Positions 56,665 to 64,000 of a DNA stretch of 64,000 bases are shown here, in pieces. How positions within the stretch are numbered: position 1 is the first letter of the stretch; the number at the start of each line of letters is the position of its first letter. The position numbers and the translations under genes are program-made. The DNA comes from Methanobacteriales archaeon HGW-Methanobacteriales-1 (GTDB lineage: Archaea; Methanobacteriota; Methanobacteria; Methanobacteriales; Methanobacteriaceae): assembly GCA_002839705.1 (NCBI GenBank), contig PGYO01000001.1:1-64000 (forward strand). Direction: 5' to 3'. The notes beneath the pieces are model-generated. The model ran no database searches. It had not been told where the DNA came from and was given only the letters and a program-made list of their open reading frames with translations.

Positions 56665-57311
56665 TTAGGGATTTTTAGCAAATCTAACTCCCATATCAAA
56701 GGCCTTCTCTAAATCCTGAGGAAATACTTCTTCTCTCCTTTTTGCTTTTTCTTCTGCATTAAAACGTGTGGCCAGAACCTTAGAATAATCTTTGAATTGA
56801 TAGGTATCACAGCTTAGAAGCGATTCTCCTGATCCAAATAACATTTTTAGATAATGTTCGTTAGTTGTAATTTGTACATTGTATCCATATTCTACTATAT
56901 CCTCTTCGGGGATGTTCATGGTGTAAATAAATCCTGCATTAATTTTATTTAGGAAAAGTGATTCTGGAGGGTTGGTATAAGTGAGATATGGGAAGAACAA
57001 GCGCTCCATGAAAGATCTCATTTCTCCAGTAACTGATCCAAAATAAATAGGAGAACCGAGTATAATGGCCTGAGATTCTTTAATCTTTTCTAAAACTGGA
57101 GTTAAGTTGTCTTGAATTAAACATTTTCGTAGATTTTATTACCAATTGCTTTACATGAAAAACAACTTTCACATCCTTTATATTCTAAATCATATAAATT
57201 TACTAATTCTATTTCAGCTTCCTGGGATTCAGCTCCTTCTAATACTTTATTTAGAAGCTTTGCTGTATTCCATTTCTTCCGAGGGCTACCATTAATGGCT
57301 ATAACTTTCAT
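56665..57311 (-). pseudogene. Frameshifted NADPH-dependent flavin reductase
   Basis: Two frames form one flavodoxin-like reductase of about 215 aa if one base is added near 57124-57130: MKVIAINGSPRKKWNTAKLL ... CESCFSCKAIGNKIY(G)KCLIQDN continues into ILGSPIYFGSVTGEMRSFMERL. The N-terminal FMN loop, the Cys cluster typical of iron-sulfur flavoproteins and the GSPIYFGS flavin loop are all preserved. A run GAAAA at the break suggests a lost G, by mutation or sequencing error. Confidence 0.75.
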
Positions 57312-57366
57312 TTTATTCACTTTAAATTCCGTTTTTATTATTCATTTTTTTAATCTATTTTTCATA

Positions 57367-57918
57367 TTATTTGATGTAATTTACTACATCTCTGTTTCTT
57401 TCAGGTGTATTTGGATTAGATAATGCTTTGTAACCAAAAGATACGGAATAATGAGGTTCATAACCTTCAGGAATGTTTAATTTCTTCAAATTTTCCGGAT
57501 TTTCATAGAAAAATCGGGCCAGGCCTATCCAGCAGGATCCAATATCAATGCTTTCTGCGGCCAGTAACATGTTCTGAATGGCGGCACAGCAATCAGCAAA
57601 GGGAGAAGTAGCGTCTTTTTTTCCAGAAACAACTATCACAGTAGGTGCATTGTAAAAAATGTGTAAATTTTCGGATCTGCCCATTTTAGCTATCCAATCA
57701 ATTGGTAAATTGACCATGGCTTTTTTACATTTTATATTCATTTCATCAATTAATTCTTTATTCTGTATTACTGTAAAATGCCATGGCTGGTCATTGTGGC
57801 CAGTAGGTGCATATATCGCTGCTTCAAGCATAGTCTGTAGCTCTTCATCTTTAATTTGCTCTGGAAGATATTTCCTGGTACTTCTTCTGCTTTTTATATT
57901 TTCTAGCACGTGATTCAT
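57367..57918 (-). CDS. Nitroreductase-family flavoprotein
   Basis: 183 aa. FMN-binding RRSTRKYLPEQIKDEEL at the N terminus, APTGHNDQPWHFTVI, and GSCWIGLARFF fit the family, which reduces nitro groups and other acceptors or removes halogens. It lies beside the broken flavin reductase on the same strand. GGAGTAATAAAAA precedes the ATG. Confidence 0.88.
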   Translation of the reverse strand: MNHVLENIKSRRSTRKYLPEQIKDEELQTMLEAAIYAPTGHNDQPWHFTVIQNKELIDEMNIKCKKAMVNLPIDWIAKMGRSENLHIFYNAPTVIVVSGKKDATSPFADCCAAIQNMLLAAESIDIGSCWIGLARFFYENPENLKKLNIPEGYEPHYSVSFGYKALSNPNTPERNRDVVNYIK

Positions 57919-58086
57919 TTTTTATTACTCCTTCAGATTTCGGATTGATTTTCTTGTTTTTAGAATTATCACTTCAGATGTAAATTTACCTTTATAGTAG
58001 CTTTTAGATTTTTTTTATTGTATTAAAAACTGAGTTATAATAAAAAAAATAATTATTAAAATTAAATAAAAAAAATGAAAAGATGC

Positions 58087-58227
58087 TTATTCACAGCATC
58101 CTTTTTTAACATCTTTGCAAATTTCTTTTCCTTCTTCAGTGCACTTTATTTCCATTCCTTTTTCAGTTTTTTCAATGGTTGCTACAGTTTTATCTCCACA
58201 AACGATTTTGCATTCTTTATTTTCCAT
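58087..58227 (-). CDS. Cys-rich small protein divergent from PadR gene
   Basis: A 46-aa protein starting at ATG with GGAGGT upstream. It contains six Cys (6, 10, 29, 37, 44, 45) and ends GCCE; the core alternates charge and strand residues (CKIVCGDKTVATIEKTEKGM). It is likely a metal-binding or redox-active protein. It is transcribed divergently from the PadR regulator, and a TATA box (ATTATAAATA on the minus strand, about 58276-58285) lies between two operator copies. Confidence 0.78.
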   Translation of the reverse strand: MENKECKIVCGDKTVATIEKTEKGMEIKCTEEGKEICKDVKKGCCE

Positions 58228-58256
58228 ATTTTTAACCTCCACTTGTCTTTCGACAG

Positions 58257-58302
58257 TATCGGTTATGCGATAATACTATTTATAATTATCGGTTATACGA
58301 TA
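58257..58302. promoter_or_regulatory. Two TATCG-N6-CGATA operators in a divergent promoter
   Basis: TATCGGTTATGCGATA (58257-58272) and TATCGGTTATACGATA (58287-58302) are 15/16 identical dyads set 30 bases apart. They flank the minus-strand TATA box of the Cys-rich protein and lie upstream of the PadR TATA (TATTTTAATA, about 58329-58338). Two near-perfect copies in such a position make a regulator site very probable. Confidence 0.75.
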
Positions 58303-58360
58303 TTGGATATCAGATAGTAGATAACAAATATTTTAATAAGGTTTTTCCATATCATCTAAT

Positions 58361-58657
58361 ATGAAATGTTGTGAGATGAAGGGATATTTGACCTATTTAA
58401 TTTTATGGATATTAAGTAAAAATTCAATGAATGGGGCCCAAATTAGCAGGGAACTGGAAAAAAGAAGAGGAACCAAGCCTAGTCCGGGAACTATTTATCC
58501 TGCATTAAAGGAACTTAGAAAGAATGGCCTAATCAAAGTTGATGATAATAAAAATTATTCTTTAACTCCTGCTGGTGAGGAAGAACTTAAAGTGGCCTGT
58601 AAATCATTCTGCGATATATTTTATGATATGGACGATATGCTTGATTTTAAGAAATAA
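58361..58657 (+). CDS. PadR-family transcription regulator
   Basis: 98 aa. The winged helix covers GYLTYLILWILSKNSMNGAQISREL and SPGTIYPALKELRKNGLIKV (partly shown), with an Asp-rich C-terminal helix for dimer contacts. Cys3 and Cys4 (MKCCEMKG) and a Cys in the C-terminal helix suggest metal or thiol sensing, matching the adjacent Cys-rich protein. No ribosome site is visible; the TATA box about 30 bases upstream suggests a leaderless mRNA. Probably binds the paired operators upstream. Confidence 0.85.
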   Translation: MKCCEMKGYLTYLILWILSKNSMNGAQISRELEKRRGTKPSPGTIYPALKELRKNGLIKVDDNKNYSLTPAGEEELKVACKSFCDIFYDMDDMLDFKK

Positions 58658-58800
58658 TTCAAATTATATTTTTTTCATTAATTAACACGGCTTTAATTGC
58701 ATGTTTTTTAAACCATCTTCAAAAAATAAGTATTAAATCATAAAAAACCGTTTTCACCGTAACAACAAATTATAAGATAGTATCTGTTCAACAGTATCTT

Positions 58801-59943
58801 ATGAAAATTGGTGTGGTGGTGCATGGGCCATTTATTGTTGATTCAGGTTATGCCTTAAAAATAATTGATTTTTTAAAGGAATATGGTGAGGTCCGTGCTC
58901 GTCTGGGTGGAACCATGGGGCGTACTGCAGTCCATGATGCTCATTTAGAAGATTTAATTGATATTTCTACCAAAAGACTTCCCAGTGAATCCATTGATAA
59001 ATTTCAAGAGGAAGGTTCTGAAATTATTTTTTTAATAAACTCTGGAAAATCAGATGTAACTGGTCATGCCTTTGGCTACAAAGTTTTTAAAAAATCAAAA
59101 TCTAAACCTAAGCTTATCCAAATTGAAAGGCCAGGTGAAGTTGATGGTTGTGTGATACCCTGGAGAAAATCGCTCAGGCCATTGGCGGGGAAAATTGCAA
59201 CTAAGATGGGCCTCCAAGTTGTCACACCCAATGTGGTAATGAAAGAGATATTTTTTAATGGAATTGATTGCAACCACAAAAACTCCATAAAAGGTTCCAA
59301 AACTTATCGTAAATTAGTGGGAGTATCCAAGGATGAAAATATTTTTCTCAATGGTATTGTAATTGGAAGATCAACTCAAGAAGAGGTTATTTTAGTTGCT
59401 GAAGATGGTATAATAAATCAAATCATGGGTGGGGAACTAAAAACTCATGGTGTGGAAAAACTGGGCAAAATTGACTTAAATAAGGCTATTGTAAAGACCG
59501 GACTTTTAAGAAGATCTGCAGTTGATCCCAGAATAGTTAAGTCTCGGGAATTGAATGAGAAATTTAAAATTGCTTTTTTAAATCACGCTGCCGAAGATAT
59601 TTATCGTCTTAAAGACGCGGATTTAGTGGTTACCATAGGTGATGATACTACTCTAGTGGCTGCAGATATTTTATACCGCTTTGAAGTACCTATTATTGGT
59701 ATTACGGATGGTGATGTGGATCAAGTAGTGGAAAGTGGATTTAAAAGTTCCGGATCCATGATTGTAGAGTTAGAAAGTGGTTGGGATGATATAATCGGTG
59801 AGATAATCTTTTCTGAACTATTTAATGGCTTAGAATTCATAGAAATTGATGACATAGAAACTTTTAAAAAGGAATTACTACAACTTATAGATAATACGGC
59901 TGCTCAATATTATATAAAAGAAACAGAGATTGTTGAGGTGTAG
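58801..59943 (+). CDS. DUF2117 protein
   Basis: 380 aa, matching the methanogen DUF2117 family. The N-terminal [19 protein letters not shown] and [22 protein letters not shown], and a later [17 protein letters not shown] block (about 278-294), are visible. Function is unknown. TATAAG begins 30 bases before the ATG and no ribosome site is present, so the mRNA may be leaderless. Marker 2 starts two bases after the stop, so the two are co-expressed. Confidence 0.82.
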   Translation: MKIGVVVHGPFIVDSGYALKIIDFLKEYGEVRARLGGTMGRTAVHDAHLEDLIDISTKRLPSESIDKFQEEGSEIIFLINSGKSDVTGHAFGYKVFKKSKSKPKLIQIERPGEVDGCVIPWRKSLRPLAGKIATKMGLQVVTPNVVMKEIFFNGIDCNHKNSIKGSKTYRKLVGVSKDENIFLNGIVIGRSTQEEVILVAEDGIINQIMGGELKTHGVEKLGKIDLNKAIVKTGLLRRSAVDPRIVKSRELNEKFKIAFLNHAAEDIYRLKDADLVVTIGDDTTLVAADILYRFEVPIIGITDGDVDQVVESGFKSSGSMIVELESGWDDIIGEIIFSELFNGLEFIEIDDIETFKKELLQLIDNTAAQYYIKETEIVEV

Positions 59944-59945
59944 AT

Positions 59946-60935
59946 TTGGATTTAGACGCTCTTGTTGATTCTCTCAAAAATTTTGAAGGAGTCACCCGAA
60001 AAAAACCAATTAGAGAAATAACAAATATTCTAAAAGACGTTTACAATGTTGCAGGCAATACTGTGCTTAATTTTGGCGACGATGCATCAGCTATAGATAT
60101 TGGTGATGGAAAGCTCCTTTTATTAGCTGCCGACGGAATTTGGGGCAAATTAATGACTGCTGATCCTTACTGGGCAGGATACTGTTCTGTTCTGGTAAAT
60201 GTTAATGATATTGCGGCCATGGGTGGCAAACCTATGGGTATGGTTAATGTCCTTTCAGTTAATGATGAAGAGTCTTGTTATGCAGTCATGGAAGGAATAA
60301 AAGACGGAGCCCGGAAATTTGGCGTACCTATGGTTGGTGGACATGTTCATCCAGATACGCCCTATGATGCCCTTGACGTTTCTATTTCTGGTATTGTGCC
60401 CAAGAATGCATTAATAACTAGTTGCGATGCCCAAGTAGGTGACCAGGTAATTGTGGCCATTGATTTAGATGGAAGACAGCACCCTAAATTTGCCTTAAAT
60501 TGGGATACCACCACTCATAAAAAACCATCTCTGGTTCAGGCCCAAATTGATGTCATGGGCAAGATCGGGGCTCAAAAGCTGGTTACTGCTGGAAAAGACA
60601 TAAGTAATCCTGGAACTTTAGGTACACTGGGAATGCTTTTAGAATCATCAGGAGTAGGTGCGGAGGTTGAATTAAATAAAATTCCACGCAATGAATCGGT
60701 AAGCTGGGACGAATGGCTTAAATCATATCCTGGATCTGGATTTGTTCTAACATGCAAACCTTCAACTGTTGATAGATGCTTAGAGCTTTTAAAAGAGGTT
60801 AGCATAACTGGGGCGGTTGTAGGAGAAATAATTGCTGATGAAAAACTGTATCTAGAACATGAAGACCAAAAAAGAGTTCTTTTTGATTTAAAAACAAATG
60901 GAATAATGGGAGTAAGAGAGGAAAAGTCAAATTAA
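59946..60935 (+). CDS. Methanogenesis marker protein 2
   Basis: 329 aa with the AIR synthase (PurM-like) fold: [15 protein letters not shown] (about 42-56), [17 protein letters not shown], and [23 protein letters not shown]. Members occur only in methanogens and relatives; the reaction is unknown but the fold suggests ATP-dependent chemistry. TTG start after GAGGTG. Coupled to DUF2117. Confidence 0.9.
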   Translation: MDLDALVDSLKNFEGVTRKKPIREITNILKDVYNVAGNTVLNFGDDASAIDIGDGKLLLLAADGIWGKLMTADPYWAGYCSVLVNVNDIAAMGGKPMGMVNVLSVNDEESCYAVMEGIKDGARKFGVPMVGGHVHPDTPYDALDVSISGIVPKNALITSCDAQVGDQVIVAIDLDGRQHPKFALNWDTTTHKKPSLVQAQIDVMGKIGAQKLVTAGKDISNPGTLGTLGMLLESSGVGAEVELNKIPRNESVSWDEWLKSYPGSGFVLTCKPSTVDRCLELLKEVSITGAVVGEIIADEKLYLEHEDQKRVLFDLKTNGIMGVREEKSN

Positions 60936-61253
60936 TTTAGATGATTTCAACTTATTTTAATTCATTATTCTTTAAATTACTTCTTTTCAATTAATTATTA
61001 GATATTATCCTTTTATTTTGTCTTAGATTTGTTTATTGCCCCACTAGTTTTATAATATAAATCTAATTATCAAAAATTGTAAAATTTAAATAACTAGTTC
61101 TTTAAAAATAGGTATTAAATAGGATTTTAAATACAGAATTAATCCATATTTCATTAAATAATATATTTAATAAAAAATTCCTAATTAATTCATATCTAAA
61201 TTAATTAATTAATTAATAAAATTCTCGATACTTCAATTTAAAGAGGGAATCCA
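60936..61253. other. Intergenic region before marker operon
   Basis: 318 bp with an AATT tetranucleotide run near 61200-61218 and a dyad ATTAAATA-ata-TATTTAAT at about 61154-61172. It carries the promoter for the marker 3 operon. No gene or structured RNA was seen. Confidence 0.5.
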
Positions 61254-62795
61254 ATGCTGGTAAAGGTCAATGGCCGGAAAGTAGAGCTTCCAAATGGCGC
61301 TACTATAAAAGACGCTATTCAAGCTACTAATGCTCCTTATAAAGAAGGCTGTGTTTTAGGGGTTATTAAGGGCAAAGAAGAGTTTGAAAAACATATTAAC
61401 AAATATAAAATCAAGACCAACCATGGTAGCATAATTATCGAAATGGTTGAAGATGATGATGCTCAAGAGATAGTTAATGTATGGAAAAAGAATTACAAAC
61501 TATTTGAAAATCTCCATGTCCGATGGACAACCTCTGATGAGGCGGCCATAGGCCCTATTAAGACTGATTTGGAATCAACCCGGGATGAATTTTTTTATGA
61601 AGAAGGAGAAGTTGTTTTAAGTCTTTCAGGGTTCACCTCTGATTCCACCCACATAATTTTGGTTAGGGATGATCATTCTGCGGTTTATGGTGTTCCTAAG
61701 GGCAATCGTGGGGTTTTTGCCAGAATTGCTGGTGGTAGAAGAACAGTTCTAAATTTGGAGGATAGGGATACTATTCTCAGTGTCGAACCGGTTATTGAGC
61801 GTAAGAGTATTATAAAAAGTGCAGCTGTAACTGACATTGGAACTCTTCTAGAAGAAGGAAATCAGATATTTACTTATGTGCTGGTGAAACCTTCTGGTGA
61901 TTCTCCACAATCCACAGAACATCTTTATGCACTGGCAAAAGATGGAAAAATCACGGTTGATTATGAATCAAATACATTTGTAGGTTTTTATGCCCTGCAG
62001 GGATTGAAAAAAGATCCGGAAGCGGCGGGAGAACGAAAAAGAGGCACAGTTACTTTTAGAAACACCGGAAAAGGTGTGGGCAAAGTTTATATTTACCGTG
62101 AGGATAGGGTTGCCACTCCATCACATAATATTATTGGAAATGTTGAGCAAGGCATACAACTTATGGATATAGCCAAAAAAGACGATGAAGTCACTTTTAA
62201 AATTGAACCAGAACGTATTATGGCTCTGGCCATGACTCAAAAAGAAGCAGAGGCCTTCCTAAAGATGAGAGGAATTGAACATATTCGTGATGGGTTAACT
62301 GATGATGATGCATTGGTAGTTAGTCAGGAACCTCAATTTACCATGGATATTGTTAAAGAAAAGAAAGTAAAAACTTTAGGAATTAATAAAAATAATTTAA
62401 TAGAAGTTGAATTCAATAAAGAAGCTCCACGTTCTACATGGTACTTTAAAAAGATTTCTGGTTTGATTGATGCTCCTTTAGGATCTATAAAAGTGCATTT
62501 TGCTTTTCCTGGAATGAAGGTAATAATGTTTAAAGGTGATTCTAAAGAAGCAAAAGGATTGATTCCCGAGAGTAACCCTCAAAAATGTGTTCATAAGGGA
62601 GAATTGGGAATAACCAACATGTCCAGAAGGCATATTGGTATAATTGGGGTTAGATTTGAAGATAATGACGAATTTGGCCCGACAGGAGAACCATTTAATG
62701 GTACTAATATTATTGGATCAATAACTAAAGGCTTAGAAAATTTAGAGAAATTTAAAGAGGGGGATTTAGTATATGTCGCCGAAAGAAAGTCCTGA
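61254..62795 (+). CDS. Methanogenesis marker protein 3
   Basis: 513 aa. Strong family features are the N-terminal ubiquitin-like [18 protein letters not shown], and two cyclophilin-like halves such as [23 protein letters not shown] and the C-terminal [26 protein letters not shown] (partly shown). Marker 3 was found in the complex that activates methyl-coenzyme M reductase together with McrC and markers 7 and 17. First gene of the operon with markers 6, DUF2111 and 5. GAGGG precedes the ATG. Confidence 0.93.
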   Translation: MLVKVNGRKVELPNGATIKDAIQATNAPYKEGCVLGVIKGKEEFEKHINKYKIKTNHGSIIIEMVEDDDAQEIVNVWKKNYKLFENLHVRWTTSDEAAIGPIKTDLESTRDEFFYEEGEVVLSLSGFTSDSTHIILVRDDHSAVYGVPKGNRGVFARIAGGRRTVLNLEDRDTILSVEPVIERKSIIKSAAVTDIGTLLEEGNQIFTYVLVKPSGDSPQSTEHLYALAKDGKITVDYESNTFVGFYALQGLKKDPEAAGERKRGTVTFRNTGKGVGKVYIYREDRVATPSHNIIGNVEQGIQLMDIAKKDDEVTFKIEPERIMALAMTQKEAEAFLKMRGIEHIRDGLTDDDALVVSQEPQFTMDIVKEKKVKTLGINKNNLIEVEFNKEAPRSTWYFKKISGLIDAPLGSIKVHFAFPGMKVIMFKGDSKEAKGLIPESNPQKCVHKGELGITNMSRRHIGIIGVRFEDNDEFGPTGEPFNGTNIIGSITKGLENLEKFKEGDLVYVAERKS

Positions 62796-63264
62796 AGTTT
62801 GTAAAGATGACCATACTCGAACCAGAATGATTATTCTTGGTCCTGGAGCCACGATTAGTCAGAGTGAGTTGACCCAAAATTTGCACATGATGGAACTTCC
62901 TTTGACCATAAAATCAACCTGTTATGGGGCCATGGTTTATGGAGATCAGGAATATGTCGATCAGGCTGTTGAAAGAGCTAGAAAACTGGATCCATATAAT
63001 ATATTTACCAAAGATCGTGGTTTCCCACCAGGTGACCCCAGGAGATGCAGGGGCCATAGGGGGGCTGCAAGAGAAGGTTATCATCAACTGGAAAAGGAAT
63101 TTAAATTACTGGGCTTTGTTGGTGAAGCTTTAAAAAAGCCGCAAAAAGTTGAAATTGAGGAACCAGAAAAAGTTTCGGTGGATGATTTCCGCAAAATAGT
63201 TGAAAATTCCTATTCCAAATCTAAATCATCAGATAAATCATCAAAAATTCAAGATGAGGGCTAA
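62773..63264 (+). CDS. Methanogenesis marker protein 6
   Basis: 163 aa. [36 protein letters not shown] (partly shown) and [17 protein letters not shown] are the conserved parts; the C-terminal 40 residues are Ser/Lys-rich and probably disordered. Function unknown but methanogen-specific. Its start overlaps the marker 3 end by 23 bases, so it is translationally coupled. GAGGGGG precedes the ATG. Confidence 0.88.
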   Translation: MSPKESPEVCKDDHTRTRMIILGPGATISQSELTQNLHMMELPLTIKSTCYGAMVYGDQEYVDQAVERARKLDPYNIFTKDRGFPPGDPRRCRGHRGAAREGYHQLEKEFKLLGFVGEALKKPQKVEIEEPEKVSVDDFRKIVENSYSKSKSSDKSSKIQDEG

Positions 63265-63266
63265 AA

Positions 63267-63650
63267 ATGAAAATTACTCCATCATCAACTGGAAAAGATA
63301 TTGAAAGCATGGCACTGGCCATTCACGAACTGATTAATAACCTGCCCCTTACTATGCGAACTAAAAATTCAAAAGGAGTACGCATAGAAGAAGGTGAAGT
63401 TATTGATTACGAATATACTGGTCCTGTTTTAGAAAAAGTTTTAGAAACTGGACAAACCATACATGGGGAGCCTGAATCTGGACCTTATCAGGGAATGCCA
63501 CTGGTAGTTGTCCCTATAAAAGAAAATAATGAAACTATTGCTGCTATTGGTATAGTTGACATTACCAAAGGCCTTTTCAGTGATATGATTGAGATTTCTC
63601 GCCGACCAGAACCTATTAAAAATGAACCTTCCAAGGGGGAATTCTATTGA
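63267..63650 (+). CDS. DUF2111 protein of the marker operon
   Basis: 127 aa. A small alpha/beta domain with [42 protein letters not shown] and [20 protein letters not shown]. It resembles the methanogen DUF2111 group, whose PAS/sensor-like fold is suggested by the beta strands. It starts two bases after the marker 6 stop, with GAGGG upstream. Function unknown. Confidence 0.78.
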   Translation: MKITPSSTGKDIESMALAIHELINNLPLTMRTKNSKGVRIEEGEVIDYEYTGPVLEKVLETGQTIHGEPESGPYQGMPLVVVPIKENNETIAAIGIVDITKGLFSDMIEISRRPEPIKNEPSKGEFY

Positions 63651-64000
63651 AAGTAGCTATATTTCCACCAAATTCACTCATACTCGCAGACTTAATCGAA
63701 AGAAGAGGCCATAAGGCTTTAGTCTTACAAAATGAAATAAGAAAAAAAGTTAAAGACCCAGAAATTGACTCACCACCTTTCAACCTCACTGAAGAAGATC
63801 CTATTAAAGGCCTTAAATACGCGGCTATTGAGGTCCCATCTGGTGTCAGAGGAAGGATGTCCATTTTTGGGCCATTAATAGAAGAGGCAGAAGCTGCCAT
63901 TATTATGGATGAGGCTCCTTTTGGATTTGGATGTATTGGATGTGCCAGAACCAATGAATTATGTGTATTCTATCTTAGAAAAAGAGGAATACCTACTTTG
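63647..64000 (+). CDS. Methanogenesis marker protein 5, 3'-truncated by window
   Basis: The first 118 codons are present; the 3' end lies beyond the window. It begins at TTG overlapping the stop of the DUF2111 gene by 3 bases, with AAGGGGG 8 bases upstream. [24 protein letters not shown] at the N terminus and [19 protein letters not shown] (Cys pair) fit methanogenesis marker 5 (identification from memory, medium certainty). Role unknown. Confidence 0.75.
   Translation, partial: MKVAIFPPNSLILADLIERRGHKALVLQNEIRKKVKDPEIDSPPFNLTEEDPIKGLKYAAIEVPSGVRGRMSIFGPLIEEAEAAIIMDEAPFGFGCIGCARTNELCVFYLRKRGIPTL

Noticed and set aside
58075-58317. Plus-strand 80-residue hydrophobic frame
   Set aside because: It is antisense to the Cys-rich 46-residue gene, Phe/Ile-rich from A/T bias, lacks a ribosome site and runs across the operator region.
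61200-61218. AATT tetranucleotide run as a functional repeat
   Set aside because: Only about five units in AT-rich promoter DNA; such runs are expected by composition.

Overview
The window is AT-rich archaeal chromosome from a hydrogenotrophic methanogen of the order Methanobacteriales, most probably Methanobacterium or a close relative. The evidence is a run of methanogenesis marker genes (markers 2, 3, 6, 5 and a DUF2111 gene), thiol:fumarate reductase subunit TfrB, 2-phosphoglycerate kinase (cyclic 2,3-diphosphoglycerate synthesis), archaeal SepF and MinD, NucS, Nob1, tRNase Z, and strong GGAGGTGAT-type ribosome binding sites with frequent TTG starts. No CRISPR array, transposase, integrase or tRNA gene was seen. 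It looks like ordinary chromosomal backbone with islands of uncharacterised genes.

Layout. 0-7 kb: the 3' part of a 5S rRNA, a zinc-type ArsR regulator, PRC-barrel and secreted small proteins, a cyclase-family protein, TrmO, a flavodoxin-like protein, a hydrolase, a TPR protein, and then a gene-free stretch with strong RNA-like secondary structure before a methyltransferase. 7-14 kb: DNA and RNA maintenance (Lhr-type helicase with its metallophosphoesterase, HEAT protein, nitrilase, NucS). 14-24 kb: M48 protease, ferredoxin, MetX-like hydrolase, MFS exporter, a ferritin-like protein next to an Fpg/Nei glycosylase, YgjP-type protease, NadA. 24-28 kb: a roadblock-domain protein and an overlapping tRNase Z - MscS - sortase operon, then NadC.

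29-36 kb holds the most interesting block: an acidic-tailed protein that looks like a histone fold plus coiled coil, ZPR1, 2-phosphoglycerate kinase, a small roadblock protein, a DUF1611 protein whose stop overlaps the start of SepF, a frameshifted gene (possibly DUF2226) with 42-bp tandem repeats, and MinD. This suggests a cell-division or cell-organisation neighbourhood. 36-46 kb: PfkB kinase, TatD-like hydrolase, twin FilR1-type regulators, glycyl-tRNA synthetase, dCTP deaminase, DUF1512, a TrmJ-type methyltransferase and TfrB.

46-54 kb: aromatic acid metabolism (IorA, IorB, ACT protein, phenylacetate-CoA ligase) and a sodium:solute symporter with its small membrane partner. 54-59 kb: an overlooked eight-cysteine mini-protein overlapping pyrE, MoaB, a second structured-RNA candidate, Nob1, a frameshifted flavin reductase, a nitroreductase, and a divergent pair (Cys-rich 46-residue protein / PadR regulator) sharing two copies of a TATCG-N6-CGATA operator. 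59-64 kb: DUF2117, marker 2, and the marker 3 - 6 - DUF2111 - 5 operon that runs off the window end. Marker 3 belongs to the set of proteins linked to activation of methyl-coenzyme M reductase.
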